From Paenibacillus arenosi (lineage in GTDB: Bacteria > Bacillota > Bacilli > Paenibacillales > Paenibacillaceae), in NCBI RefSeq assembly GCF_014841135.1, contig NZ_JACYTN010000032.1, forward strand, positions 1-40,599: 40,599 nucleotides of DNA. The letters are read 5' to 3'. The notes under the pieces were generated by a model that made no database searches, was not told the DNA's origin, and saw only the letters and a list, made by a program, of their open reading frames with translations. Shown here piece after piece: positions 26,700 to 34,564 of the stretch (the first letter of the stretch is position 1; every line of letters starts with the position of its first letter). A program made the translations under genes and the position numbers.

Positions 26700-27702
26700 T
26701 GAAAAGTTTGTAAAGCCCGAAATACTGATGCTTGCTTTGAGTAAAATGCTCGACAAGACGATAATCCACGCAGATTATCAATTTAAAGAGCTGCAAGGTG
26801 GGACAGTAGGAAATGTTCAGCTTGTAACAGGTATGGCTGAAACGTCCGATGGTGAAATTCTACCGTACAAGGTGGTTTGGAAAACACAGAAAACATTTGA
26901 GCGATATGGTGATCCGAATTCATGGCGTAGAGAGTACGATCTCTATGCATCGGATTTCAAACAGGTTTTCTCTGATTCATTCCGTTGGCCGGAGTGTTAT
27001 CACGCCGAAATAAATGACAATGAGATTCAACTGTGGATGGAATATATAGATGGTGTGTCAGGCTTACATCTGACCACAGAAATGTATGAACGTATAGCCG
27101 AGGAATTGGGACGATTTCAAGGGAGGCTATATACAGAACGACCAAGCGGATTGCAGAATCTCTCCAATTTAAGTAAGGTTGAGTATACGAAAAACTACTA
27201 TCTGCGGTATCGTTCATGGCATGTTGTGTATGATTATATACGCTCCGATGACTGCGAAATTCCGAAGCACCTGTGTAACATGCTCATAGACTTTGATAAT
27301 AACGCAGACGAAATATTTAGTCGTATTGACAAGCTGCCAATCGTGCTTTGCCACAGAGATTTTTGGGTGGCCAATATATTCTATTCGGACAATAAAATCG
27401 TACTTATCGATTGGGATACCGCCGGATGGGGTTATATGGGCGAGGATATCGCAAGTTTAATAACAGATGAAGCGGATGTCTGTCATATGATTGAATACTA
27501 CCACAAATGCATTCCTGCGTATTACAAAGGTTTTTCGGAATATGCGGATGTGTCGCATATCTCTGATCATTGTATTTATGAACGAATCGTTGCTATGTTC
27601 GGATATAGACTTGTGGAGTGGTATAAATTCGCTGAGTCTCCCGAAGATAAATCCATGCATCTTAATACCTTGCAAAAAATCTATGAGATGAAAAATTTGT
27701 AG
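26686..27702 (+). CDS. APH-fold phosphotransferase
   Basis: The 338-residue protein has the aminoglycoside/choline kinase fold. The catalytic Brenner-type motif is LCHRDFWVANIFY (H223, D225, N230), followed by the metal-binding LIDWDTAGWG (D242, D244). The N-terminal part has the nucleotide-binding strand FKELQGGTVGNVQLVTG and VVWK with the ATP-binding lysine. It may phosphorylate an aminoglycoside, macrolide or another hydroxylated metabolite; sequence alone does not choose. GGAGGATAC precedes the ATG at 26686 and the gene overlaps the rsgA remnant, so it lies behind the tandem-terminator leader. That position is consistent with inducible antibiotic resistance, but this is inference. Confidence 0.8.
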   Translation: MNNHNEKFVKPEILMLALSKMLDKTIIHADYQFKELQGGTVGNVQLVTGMAETSDGEILPYKVVWKTQKTFERYGDPNSWRREYDLYASDFKQVFSDSFRWPECYHAEINDNEIQLWMEYIDGVSGLHLTTEMYERIAEELGRFQGRLYTERPSGLQNLSNLSKVEYTKNYYLRYRSWHVVYDYIRSDDCEIPKHLCNMLIDFDNNADEIFSRIDKLPIVLCHRDFWVANIFYSDNKIVLIDWDTAGWGYMGEDIASLITDEADVCHMIEYYHKCIPAYYKGFSEYADVSHISDHCIYERIVAMFGYRLVEWYKFAESPEDKSMHLNTLQKIYEMKNL

Positions 27703-27817
27703 ATGCGAATAGAAGAAGCCGCCCGTGGGGGGAAATTGAAGCATATTTAAACTAGTTAAGGTCAGAATAAGGAGGGTGAATAAACACCAACTAACTACGA
27801 TGTAGGGGGACTTTACA

Positions 27818-27991
27818 ATGAATATTCGAGAAGGTCTAATACCAACTGCATTAGGTGTAGCTGTAACGGGTGCAGGTTATGCGATGAAACAAAATCGCGG
27901 TTCAAACAAGATGATTGCAAATACCGTTTTTGGTTTCGGTTTAGCACACGTCGTATTAGGCGTAATAGACCTTGTAGAGCATCGTCGTTAG
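27818..27991 (+). CDS. Small two-helix membrane protein
   Basis: A 57-residue product, MNIREGLIPTALGVAVTGAG, then a polar turn with NRGSNK and a second hydrophobic stretch TVFGFGLAHVVLGVIDLV, ending EHRR. GGGGGA lies upstream of the ATG at 27818 and a terminator follows at 28002-28029. Similar short proteins occur in Bacillales, sometimes annotated asparagine synthase for no evident reason; function unknown. The frame is missing from longer-ORF listings because of its size. Confidence 0.75.
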   Translation: MNIREGLIPTALGVAVTGAGYAMKQNRGSNKMIANTVFGFGLAHVVLGVIDLVEHRR

Positions 27992-28001
27992 AAATAAAGA
28001 G

Positions 28002-28029
28002 AGCCGAGCAGTGTTACGCTCGGCTTCTT
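28002..28029 (+). terminator. Terminator of the small membrane protein gene
   Basis: AGCCGAGC (28002-28009) pairs with GCTCGGCT (28018-28025), followed by TCTTA. Confidence 0.75.
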
Positions 28030-28108
28030 ACATTATTGAAGATTGCAGTGAAGTGGGGAAAGATCATACACCGTAAAAGTGATCTAAGAACTTATAAAAC
28101 CGTTCAAA

Positions 28109-28774
28109 TTAGTTTTGTCGTTTGTTAACTTCAATCGTAATGAACTCCGGTAAATAGCTTGGCGTACATCCTTTTGCTACCATTTCGTCTTTATAAAGCC
28201 CCGTTTTCTCACCAAGTTTCATACAACGTGCACGATTCTTTTCATCATAGACGCCTATCCAGCCTGCGGTGAAATTCATAGCCCATTGAACCTCCGGTTC
28301 TTCCTGCGTAATAGTGGCTTCTATTGTAGATAGTAAGTCTTCGGTGTTATTAGGCGGTGTTTGTCCAGTCCATCTCAATCGCGCTTGATAATACCAGAAG
28401 ACTCGCCTTTGAAGAGCAGAAGGGCTATTTCCCCATGACTCCATAAATGCAATTGTCTTCTTGTCTTTGGTGAGCTGATTAGCCATTAACCAATCCATTA
28501 AGTAGTTTCGCTCATCAAAAATGTGCGTCTGCATATCTTCATCAAGCTTATTTAACACTTCTTGTGAAAGAAGTTTTTTATCCATAATTAAGATCGCTAA
28601 TAGTCTGGGCAAAAACTCTTCGGTTGACCAAAGTTCCATAGCTAGTTCGTGGTCTTTTTTTATGTCCTTTGCGATTTTTCGTAAGTCGCCTAGCTTTGTT
28701 TTACTATTGATTTGAGTTAGAATGTGTTCTGCTTTTGAAGAACGCTTTATTTCTGTACCTTTATTTTCATTCAT
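28109..28774 (-). CDS. DNA alkylation repair protein (AlkD-like)
   Basis: The 221-residue all-helical protein fits the AlkD/HEAT-repeat family of DNA glycosylases that remove N3- and N7-alkylated purines without base flipping. Visible family-like stretches are AKDIKKDHELAMELWSTEEF (N-terminal repeat), DWLMANQLTKDKKTIAFMES, SALQRRVFWYYQARLRW and EVQWAMNFTAGWIG. The W...D catalytic arrangement of AlkD is not obvious, so it may be one of the non-catalytic or divergent family members. ATG at 28774 follows AGGAGTGG on the minus strand. It stands alone, with a DinB family gene upstream on the same strand. Confidence 0.8.
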   Translation of the reverse strand: MNENKGTEIKRSSKAEHILTQINSKTKLGDLRKIAKDIKKDHELAMELWSTEEFLPRLLAILIMDKKLLSQEVLNKLDEDMQTHIFDERNYLMDWLMANQLTKDKKTIAFMESWGNSPSALQRRVFWYYQARLRWTGQTPPNNTEDLLSTIEATITQEEPEVQWAMNFTAGWIGVYDEKNRARCMKLGEKTGLYKDEMVAKGCTPSYLPEFITIEVNKRQN

Positions 28775-28893
28775 TTTATACCACTCCTTGATAACAATAT
28801 TATCGCATATTGGGGGTTATCGTCGTAGTCCTCAGAGCTTGTGTCTAGCTTTCACCTCATAGTATCCACGACGCTGCCATATTTCCAGTACTG

Positions 28894-29349
28894 TTAGCGC
28901 TTAACGAACGTAATGTAATCGACTTGGACAGGCTCTGCCGATTCGATCCGAAGTAACCGGTTGATCTGGCCCCGGTGATATTGCCCATGTAAGATCACCT
29001 GTAATAGAATGTCCCGGATGGACGTTCGGAACGGAATCCCGCTCAGGTTCGCATAGTCGATCATCTCGTCCAATTTCGATTCCTCGAGCCCCTCGATATA
29101 TACACGATATTGCTCAGCGTTTTCTTCAAACATCGTCCGGATCTTCATGAGGCCTTCCGCTTCTTCCCACAACAAATATTGCGTGCTTCCTTGGCCCTGC
29201 AATCGGGACAGCCAGACAGTTTCTGCAACCGCAACGTGCCGAACTAGCTTCAAAAGGTCCTTGTTCTTCGTCTTACTTTTCTCAAGCGCGTCCAAGATGC
29301 GTCCATCCGCCCAGTACAAGTGGTCCATCATGCATTTGATCGTCTTCAT
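28894..29349 (-). CDS. DinB family protein
   Basis: The 151-residue four-helix protein belongs to the DinB/YfiT-like metal-binding superfamily. The His triad is visible: MMDHLYWADG (H10) at the start and LHGQYHRGQINRL near residues 122-134. Members include bacillithiol transferases and damage-inducible proteins, and several use zinc or nickel for thiol transfer. GGGGGAAG precedes the ATG at 29349. A role with the neighbouring alkylation repair gene in handling alkylating stress is plausible but not shown. Confidence 0.88.
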   Translation of the reverse strand: MKTIKCMMDHLYWADGRILDALEKSKTKNKDLLKLVRHVAVAETVWLSRLQGQGSTQYLLWEEAEGLMKIRTMFEENAEQYRVYIEGLEESKLDEMIDYANLSGIPFRTSIRDILLQVILHGQYHRGQINRLLRIESAEPVQVDYITFVKR

Positions 29350-29860
29350 TTCGGCTTCCCCCTCTTGGTCTTATTGTTTGTTTAAACCTACAGTTATCCG
29401 TTAGTTTAATCATTTGAGTAAAGTAAAATAACCTTTACGGGCGAACACTTTATTATTGTAATACAGATATTTGTTTCAAGGATATGAAGCGATCGTAAGT
29501 AAGGTGTTATAATGTTCACAAAAAAGTCTAGGTTTATCTATTGTAAATAGCTGCGTAGAAGATAAACTAAGAGGGAGCATGCAATTTTAATCTACAGCGT
29601 GTGGAACAATAGTTTCATTCACGTTTAATAAAATAGAGGACTACAAAGGCGTAGTCTTACCAAGAGCAAAGAGGCTTAAGGTTATAGCATTCCTACATGA
29701 TAGGAAGAGGTATAACCTTAAGTCTCTTTGTGTTTATTCTCTCTTTTAACCGAGAAATGAATCAATGATCAAAAATGTATCACAGCTGTAATGATTGCTA
29801 TGTTCATTGCAAGTAAAATGATTCCAAAAAATTACACCTTAGAAGTAGAGGAGAGTACTC
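29350..29860. other. Intergenic region with long hairpin, no gene
   Basis: About 510 bases between divergent DinB and EutQ-like genes. It contains a short hairpin (GACTAC/GTAGTC near 29640-29656) and a 64-base hairpin at 29667-29730. No gene is recognised. Confidence 0.5.
29667..29730. repeat. 20-bp inverted repeat / terminator-like hairpin
   Basis: CAAAGAGGCTTAAGGTTATA (29667-29686) pairs with TATAACCTTAAGTCTCTTTG (29711-29730) with one mismatch, and the loop itself pairs TTCCT with AGGAA. TGTTTATTCTCTCTTTT follows. It resembles a terminator but no plus-strand gene ends upstream; it may be a regulatory hairpin in the EutQ-like leader or the end of a lost gene. Confidence 0.65.
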
Positions 29861-30319
29861 ATGAATATCGATAAAAAGATGATTGAAGAAATGGTTCGTA
29901 ACATGATCATGGAAAAAGTAGCGGCTGATGCTACTGAACAGAACGTTCATAGAGGTCCTGGAGGGATTACTTCTGTTAAAGTGCCAAATATGAAAGTAAC
30001 AGAAGAGGATCGTCTTGATACGGGCAACCCTAATGATATCGTCTATTGTAAAGATCTTTTTTCGCTAAAGGAAAGTCCAAGACTTGGCTGCGGTATCATG
30101 GAAATGAAAGAAACAACCTTTGATTGGACACTTAACTATGATGAAGTTGACTATGTGATTGAGGGACATCTGGATGTTATCATTGATGGTACAAAGGTGT
30201 CTGCTGGTCCAGGTGAAGTAATCCTAATTCCAAAAGGAAGTAAAATTCAATTTTCTGTGCCAAATTATGCACGTTTTATCTATGTAACGTATCCGGCTAA
30301 CTGGGCAGAACAAGCGTAA
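29861..30319 (+). CDS. EutQ-like cupin protein (orphan)
   Basis: The 152-residue product matches the cupin part of EutQ: RLDTGNPNDIVYCKDLF, SPRLGCGIMEM, then the barrel with TLNYDEVDYVIEGHLDVIID and GPGEVILIPKGSKIQFSVP. In enterics EutQ (about 230 residues) belongs to the ethanolamine-utilisation microcompartment and has acetate kinase activity. Here the N-terminal part is reduced to a short amphipathic helix (MIEEMVRNMIMEKVA), which resembles an encapsulation-type peptide. No other eut gene is in the window, so it may serve elsewhere in the genome or have another role. GAGGAG lies before the ATG at 29861. Confidence 0.85.
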   Translation: MNIDKKMIEEMVRNMIMEKVAADATEQNVHRGPGGITSVKVPNMKVTEEDRLDTGNPNDIVYCKDLFSLKESPRLGCGIMEMKETTFDWTLNYDEVDYVIEGHLDVIIDGTKVSAGPGEVILIPKGSKIQFSVPNYARFIYVTYPANWAEQA

Positions 30320-30397
30320 CATTCTAATTGCTACTTGCCAGAGGAACAGCCATTTCATTAAGCTAACGGGCAGCTTAGTTAAATAATGAACAAAGGA

Positions 30398-30432
30398 CAG
30401 AGTTAGCGGTGAAGAATCACCGACTGACTCTG
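30398..30432. terminator. Hairpin between convergent genes
   Basis: CAGAGT-TAG-CGGTGA and TCACCG-ACTG-ACTCTG form an interrupted stem at 30398-30432. No long T run on either side, so its strength as a terminator is doubtful. Confidence 0.45.
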
Positions 30433-30476
30433 CTCCAATAAATTAACTGTTCCTGACCACTGGCTAAAAGCTTGTA

Positions 30477-31157
30477 TTATTTATATGTACCTGCAAGGAA
30501 TATTGTACCTGAAGCACCGATTATATCAACTAATTTCGCAGTCACCTTAAGTTCCTTCGCACCCTTGATATCTAATGTAACTGATTGACCACTACCACCT
30601 GGGGACAAGAACACTTCTTTCAGCAACACCTCACCGTTAAATACTTTAACGGAAATCTCTTTAGAAACCGATACAGGGAGCACAGAAAGTTCTAATGTCT
30701 GGTGTTTACCTTCGGGTTTGAACGTAACCTTTTGCTCTACATTAATTTCTTTCATAAGTACACCTGATCCATAATCCTTACCGTCATGAACGGTGTACTG
30801 TTTGTCCGTTGTGACAACAGAGGAATATCCTACATCAATTTTTTCAGATGTTAGTGGAGTAGTAGCTAACTTTTCGCCAAGAGTGATTTTTTGAGTTTTA
30901 TTATCAAACTTTACCGCGATCCCTAAAGCATCAGAAACCGCTCTAACCGGAAGGTAGGTTGTGTTATTATAATTAATAGCGGCTATTTTATTTCCAGATT
31001 GATCCTTAGGCGTCCACTGCTTTCCGTTGACTTCATAACGAATTCCCCAATTCAAGTTTGCTGTAATCTTTTCAAGTACTGGTGCAGCCCCGACACCAAT
31101 AGCCATACCCCCAAGCATCGTTACAGCAGATAATAATACGACAAATTTCTTCTTCAA
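30477..31157 (-). CDS. Secreted stalk-domain (copper amine oxidase N-like) protein
   Basis: The 226-residue product has a signal peptide (MKKKFVVLLSAVTMLGGMAI, cleavage near GVGA-AP) and a domain of the copper-amine-oxidase N-terminal type: YEVNGKQWTPKDQSG, TYLPVRAVSDALGIAVKFDN, then KITLG (about 42-94). This domain is common in Paenibacillus surface proteins and is thought to be structural. The C-terminal half (about 110-226) is beta-rich and resembles a carbohydrate-binding NPCBM-type fold, with alternating hydrophobic strands. TAGGAGGTAATG precedes the ATG at 31157. It should act outside the cell or at its wall. Confidence 0.85.
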   Translation of the reverse strand: MKKKFVVLLSAVTMLGGMAIGVGAAPVLEKITANLNWGIRYEVNGKQWTPKDQSGNKIAAINYNNTTYLPVRAVSDALGIAVKFDNKTQKITLGEKLATTPLTSEKIDVGYSSVVTTDKQYTVHDGKDYGSGVLMKEINVEQKVTFKPEGKHQTLELSVLPVSVSKEISVKVFNGEVLLKEVFLSPGGSGQSVTLDIKGAKELKVTAKLVDIIGASGTIFLAGTYK

Positions 31158-31406
31158 TTAACATTACCTCCTATTTCTTACTTACCAATCATTATATGAA
31201 AATATGAAAATGTATACAATATAAACCATTTCATATTATTCAAGCTTTAGTAAGCTGAGAAGGCGGAGCGGGATAGAGAGACTTATTGCAAGTCATAAAT
31301 GGATTGGGATAACTATAGGGACAGGGTGGAAGCGGGTGCTAAAAATTTAGGTATCATGTTCACTGCATTTTATCCTGAATAGTTAGAAACAAAATGACAG
31401 AAATCA

Positions 31407-32066
31407 TCATGATTGTGGAGTAGGAGGATACCTGCAAGGAATATACTTCTCAATGAATTGATCGACGGTAATCGATTTTCCAAAATGATGAACTACGTGT
31501 TCGAGGACATGCTTTCTTTGTTCTTGTGTAAAAGCGGATGTCGCGTCTTCGACAACTGTCACTTCATAACCAAGGTCATGCCCGTGTCTAAGGGTAGATT
31601 CTACGCAAACGTGAAGCGCATAACCTGCGATGTATATTTTGTTGATCCCCTGATTTCGAAGGAAACTATCCAAATTGGATCCCGCAAACCCACTGGCCCC
31701 GGTTCTGCCCGACACAACAAACTCTCCCGATTCAGGAGTGAACGCTTCTCCGAATTGGCTTCCTAGTGAGCCTTTAATGAATGTTTTATACGTGGAAATG
31801 GCAGCGCGCAAACCATACGTTGTATTGCCTAATTCAATATGGTTTTCCTCAAAGAACAGACCGCAGTGAATAATTTGAATATCGGTTTTCCTTGCTGCTT
31901 CTAGTAATTTTTTGGAGCTTTCAATGGAGTTAGCAAATTGTTGATGATCTTTGATCAAATGATGAATTTTTCCGTCTTTTGAGAGCCATTCATTCTGGTA
32001 TTCAATTAAAATAAGAGCTTCTTTTTCACGGAGCGTTACGTCGGAAGGATATTGTTGAATGAACAT
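31407..32066 (-). CDS. Isochorismatase-family cysteine hydrolase with altered active site
   Basis: The 219-residue protein has the isochorismatase-like fold: N-terminal ALILIEYQNEWL, middle VVSGRTGASGFAGSNLDSFL and the nucleophile in YALHVCVESTLRHGHDLGYE. In characterised hydrolases the triad is Asp-Lys-Cys; here the aspartate of the (D)xQN motif is Glu22, and no lysine is found at its usual place (Arg is nearest), while the cysteine is kept. Substrate is unknown; related enzymes cleave amides such as nicotinamide or N-carbamoyl compounds. AAGGAGGAATTC precedes the ATG at 32066. It is an isolated gene. Confidence 0.85.
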   Translation of the reverse strand: MFIQQYPSDVTLREKEALILIEYQNEWLSKDGKIHHLIKDHQQFANSIESSKKLLEAARKTDIQIIHCGLFFEENHIELGNTTYGLRAAISTYKTFIKGSLGSQFGEAFTPESGEFVVSGRTGASGFAGSNLDSFLRNQGINKIYIAGYALHVCVESTLRHGHDLGYEVTVVEDATSAFTQEQRKHVLEHVVHHFGKSITVDQFIEKYIPCRYPPTPQS

Positions 32067-32630
32067 TTGAATTCCTCCTTATATTTGCACATAAAGTTTT
32101 TCGTTACAGTACAAGTTTCAATCTGTACCTCGCTACTAACCGCCCGTACCGTTACATCTAAATGTATTTGCAAAAGCAGACCAGCAAACCATTCCTTCAG
32201 TTGTAATCGTTGATTTATTGGGCGTGACATCATCTCCTCGAGCAAATTTTTTCTTGTAATTTTAACACCTTCATTGTAACTTTTCTACAATCATTGTCAA
32301 TAACGTTTATTCATTGAAGTAACAAGGCTTGGGTGATAAGGCGTTATTCAATCATTTAAAGAAGGCGAAGGGGTGACCAGAAAATACGATTATCTCAGTA
32401 AAAGAAATAAAAAAGACGGTCGTTACATAACGGCCGTCTTAACTTGTAAGTATAAGTTTTATAAGTATACATGTTAATGCAGGTGACTTGTGGGGACCAG
32501 TAAAGTCCGCAGGATCGCCCTTATTTGTAGTTACATCGTATGGGGAATAGAATACAGGCAGCTCGTGCATATATATCGAGGAATTTGAGTGGGAGAAAGA
32601 TTGGTCATAACGAAGATGACATTGCCACCG
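32067..32630. other. Intergenic region with minus-strand terminator
   Basis: About 560 bases. A short minus-strand frame (32036-32245) overlaps the start of the hydrolase gene and is not supported. A hairpin at 32414-32441 is the clear element. No gene or RNA motif otherwise. Confidence 0.45.
32414..32441 (-). terminator. Terminator downstream of the flavin reductase gene
   Basis: AAGACGGTCGTT (32414-32425) and AACGGCCGTCTT (32430-32441) form a stem with one wobble; on the minus strand it is followed by TTTTTTATTTCTTTT. It ends the leftward transcript about 190 bases after the flavin reductase stop. Confidence 0.75.
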
Positions 32631-33263
32631 CTACATATTCTCATCAGTTACATTTATAAGTGAAAATGTAGATGTCAGTCCGGCATAGTCACCGGCCAAG
32701 CTTGCTAATGGCTTCCATTTATCTACTACTGTTTTATAATTTCCCGCATAGTAGGCGGAATCTATTTGCACATGCTCTATAATTCCAAGAACTAGATGAT
32801 CTCCGCCGATGGGTATAATTCGATCGAGTTTTAGCTCGAAAGCAATTGGAGCTTCAAGTACCGCTGGTACATTGACACACTTACAAGGCTTGGGCGTGAC
32901 CCCTGCAAGTTCAAACTCATTCTTTAACGGCCCGACATTAGCGGACGAACGCTGCATCGCTTCGCCTAGAGGCTCGGAAACCATATTAATTACATACTCT
33001 CCAAGCTCACGAATATTGGTCAGCGTATCTTTGACTGTACCGTCTCGTTCACCTACGCCCGGGCCGATGGAAATCAGCAATGTTGGTGGGTTACGGGAAG
33101 CAACCGTAAAAAAACTAAAGGGAGCCAAGTTTAATACGCCTTCCTTGCTTTTGGACGAAACCCATGCAATAGGTCTCGGTACTACTGAACCGATCATCAA
33201 TTTATACATTTCATGTTCACTTACATCGCTCGTATTAAACTCGATTGCATCATAACTAGGCAT
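32631..33263 (-). CDS. Flavin reductase family protein
   Basis: The 210-residue protein has the FMN-binding split barrel of flavin reductase-like proteins: MIGSVVPRPIAWVSSKSKEG, LNLAPFSFFTVASRNPPTLL, DTLTNIRELGEYVINMV and HLVLGIIEHV. It likely binds FMN and reduces flavin or a quinone-like substrate with NAD(P)H. AAAGGA precedes the ATG at 33263. It is divergent from an HxlR regulator gene, with a 24-base palindrome between, the classic layout for HxlR-controlled redox enzymes, so induction by electrophiles such as quinones or aldehydes is a reasonable inference. Confidence 0.88.
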   Translation of the reverse strand: MPSYDAIEFNTSDVSEHEMYKLMIGSVVPRPIAWVSSKSKEGVLNLAPFSFFTVASRNPPTLLISIGPGVGERDGTVKDTLTNIRELGEYVINMVSEPLGEAMQRSSANVGPLKNEFELAGVTPKPCKCVNVPAVLEAPIAFELKLDRIIPIGGDHLVLGIIEHVQIDSAYYAGNYKTVVDKWKPLASLAGDYAGLTSTFSLINVTDENM

Positions 33264-33378
33264 AATTACTATCCTTTCATTACTTTCTCCCGCGGCAGTT
33301 TCGGTTTAAACTGTTAATCAGAGAGAAGTTAACTGCTTGCACTTGGAACTCATACTAACACATATCCTCAAAAAAAAT

Positions 33379-33402
33379 AGTACGCACTTTAAAGTGTGTA
33401 CT
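33379..33402. promoter_or_regulatory. Near-perfect 24-bp palindrome, probable HxlR operator
   Basis: AGTACGCACTTT-AAAGTGTGTACT is an inverted repeat with a single mismatched pair. It is 23 bases before the HxlR start and about 115 bases before the flavin reductase start, so binding could control the regulator and the divergent enzyme. Dyad sites with GTAC ends are consistent with HxlR winged-helix dimers. Confidence 0.75.
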
Positions 33403-33424
33403 TACTTCAAGGAAAGGGAACTTG

Positions 33425-33817
33425 ATGATGAAACAGACCGAATCTATGGAAAAACAGAATAGCTTGACTCCGTTTGACTATACGTTAACTATAATTGGCG
33501 GCAAGTGGAAAATGAAAATCATGTATCAATTAACCAGCCAAGAGGTTATACGCTACGGTGAGCTCAAGCGGCGCATTCCAAACATTACTCACAAGGTCCT
33601 GAGCTCCCAGTTGAAGGAGCTAGAAGAAAGCAATATTCTCAACCGGAAAGAATATCAACAAACACCTCCTAAGGTGGAGTATTCTTTAACTCCAAGGGGC
33701 AGAACCTTGATGCCGATTCTGGAGGCTATGTGCAAATGGGGGATGCACAATCTCCCTAGTAATTTAAGTATCGAACCTGTAGAAAATAGCAGCTACGAAC
33801 CAGACAGTAACATATAG
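33425..33817 (+). CDS. HxlR family transcriptional regulator
   Basis: The 130-residue product is a winged-helix regulator: LTIIGGKWKMKIMYQL (the family's GGKW signature), YGELKRRIPNITHKVLSSQLKELEE (recognition helix region) and KVEYSLTPRGRTLMPILEAM (wing and C-terminal helix). The N-terminal redox cysteine of YodB/QorR-type members is missing; one cysteine remains in the C-terminal helix (AMCKWG). ATG at 33425 follows GGAAAGGGA; a TTG codon precedes it. It is divergent to the flavin reductase and 15 bases before an alpha/beta hydrolase gene, so it likely controls both, through the 33379-33402 palindrome. Confidence 0.92.
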   Translation: MMKQTESMEKQNSLTPFDYTLTIIGGKWKMKIMYQLTSQEVIRYGELKRRIPNITHKVLSSQLKELEESNILNRKEYQQTPPKVEYSLTPRGRTLMPILEAMCKWGMHNLPSNLSIEPVENSSYEPDSNI

Positions 33818-33832
33818 TGGAGGTCATATAGG

Positions 33833-34546
33833 TTGAAAAAATGGATAAAAGTTTCTGTGTACTCTATTCTAGGCATATTGATTGTGGGAATTATTATTTT
33901 TATTGGTTGGTCCCAATTTACTTATAAACCAACCGAAGAAGCTCTCTCATTAGTAGAACATAATAAAGATGACGGTAATTTAGTGTTTGGACAGAAAGAA
34001 TCTACAACAGGGATTATTTTTTATCAAGGAGCAAAGGTAGAAGTAGAGTCTTATAGTTATTTGGGAAAAGAACTTAAGAACAATGGTTATTTTGTTGTCA
34101 TGCCTAAATTACCATTAAACTTAGCAGTACTCGGAACGAATGCAGCAGACAGTATAATTGAAAAATATCCTGACATTCAAAAGTGGTATGTTGTTGGGCA
34201 TTCACTTGGTGGATCTATGATTTCTAGGTATGCCTTTCAAAATGAACAAAAGGTAGACGGTATTATTTTCTTAGCTTCTTATCCAGCAGATGATTTCTCT
34301 ACAAAATCAATTCCTATGTTATCCATTTATGGTGAAGTAGATGGCTTAGCCACTGTAGAAGAAATAAAAAGTAGAGAAAATGTAATGTCAAAGAATACAA
34401 CGATGCACATGATAAAAGGAGGGAATCACGCTAACTTTGGTATGTATGGTAAGCAAAAAGGGGACAATGCTAGTTTAATTACTCCAGAAACTCAACAAGA
34501 TGAAACAATAAAAGTCATGCTCGACTGGTTAAAAAAACAACAATAA
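33833..34546 (+). CDS. Membrane-anchored alpha/beta hydrolase
   Basis: The 237-residue protein begins with one membrane segment (VYSILGILIVGIIIFIGW), so it is probably anchored with the catalytic domain outside. The fold shows TTGIIFYQGAKVEVESY, the nucleophile elbow VVGHSLGGSM, LSIYGEVDGLA with the acid residue and GGNHANFGMYG with the catalytic histidine. This subgroup is annotated as alpha/beta hydrolase or carboxymethylenebutenolidase-like; the substrate is unknown. The start is TTG at 33833 with GGAGGTCAT before it. It is the second gene of the HxlR unit, suggesting a shared detoxification role. Confidence 0.85.
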   Translation: MKKWIKVSVYSILGILIVGIIIFIGWSQFTYKPTEEALSLVEHNKDDGNLVFGQKESTTGIIFYQGAKVEVESYSYLGKELKNNGYFVVMPKLPLNLAVLGTNAADSIIEKYPDIQKWYVVGHSLGGSMISRYAFQNEQKVDGIIFLASYPADDFSTKSIPMLSIYGEVDGLATVEEIKSRENVMSKNTTMHMIKGGNHANFGMYGKQKGDNASLITPETQQDETIKVMLDWLKKQQ

Positions 34547-34564
34547 ACTACCTCAAGAGCAGGG

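Noticed and set aside
31290..31383. Plus-strand stretch reading NYRDRVEAGAKNLGI that looks like a piece of a protein
   Set aside because: Very short, no start, no recognised family; may be chance or a small remnant.
32036..32245. Minus-strand 69-codon frame upstream of and overlapping the cysteine hydrolase gene
   Set aside because: It overlaps the well-supported hydrolase start and its ribosome binding site, and the product has no recognisable features.
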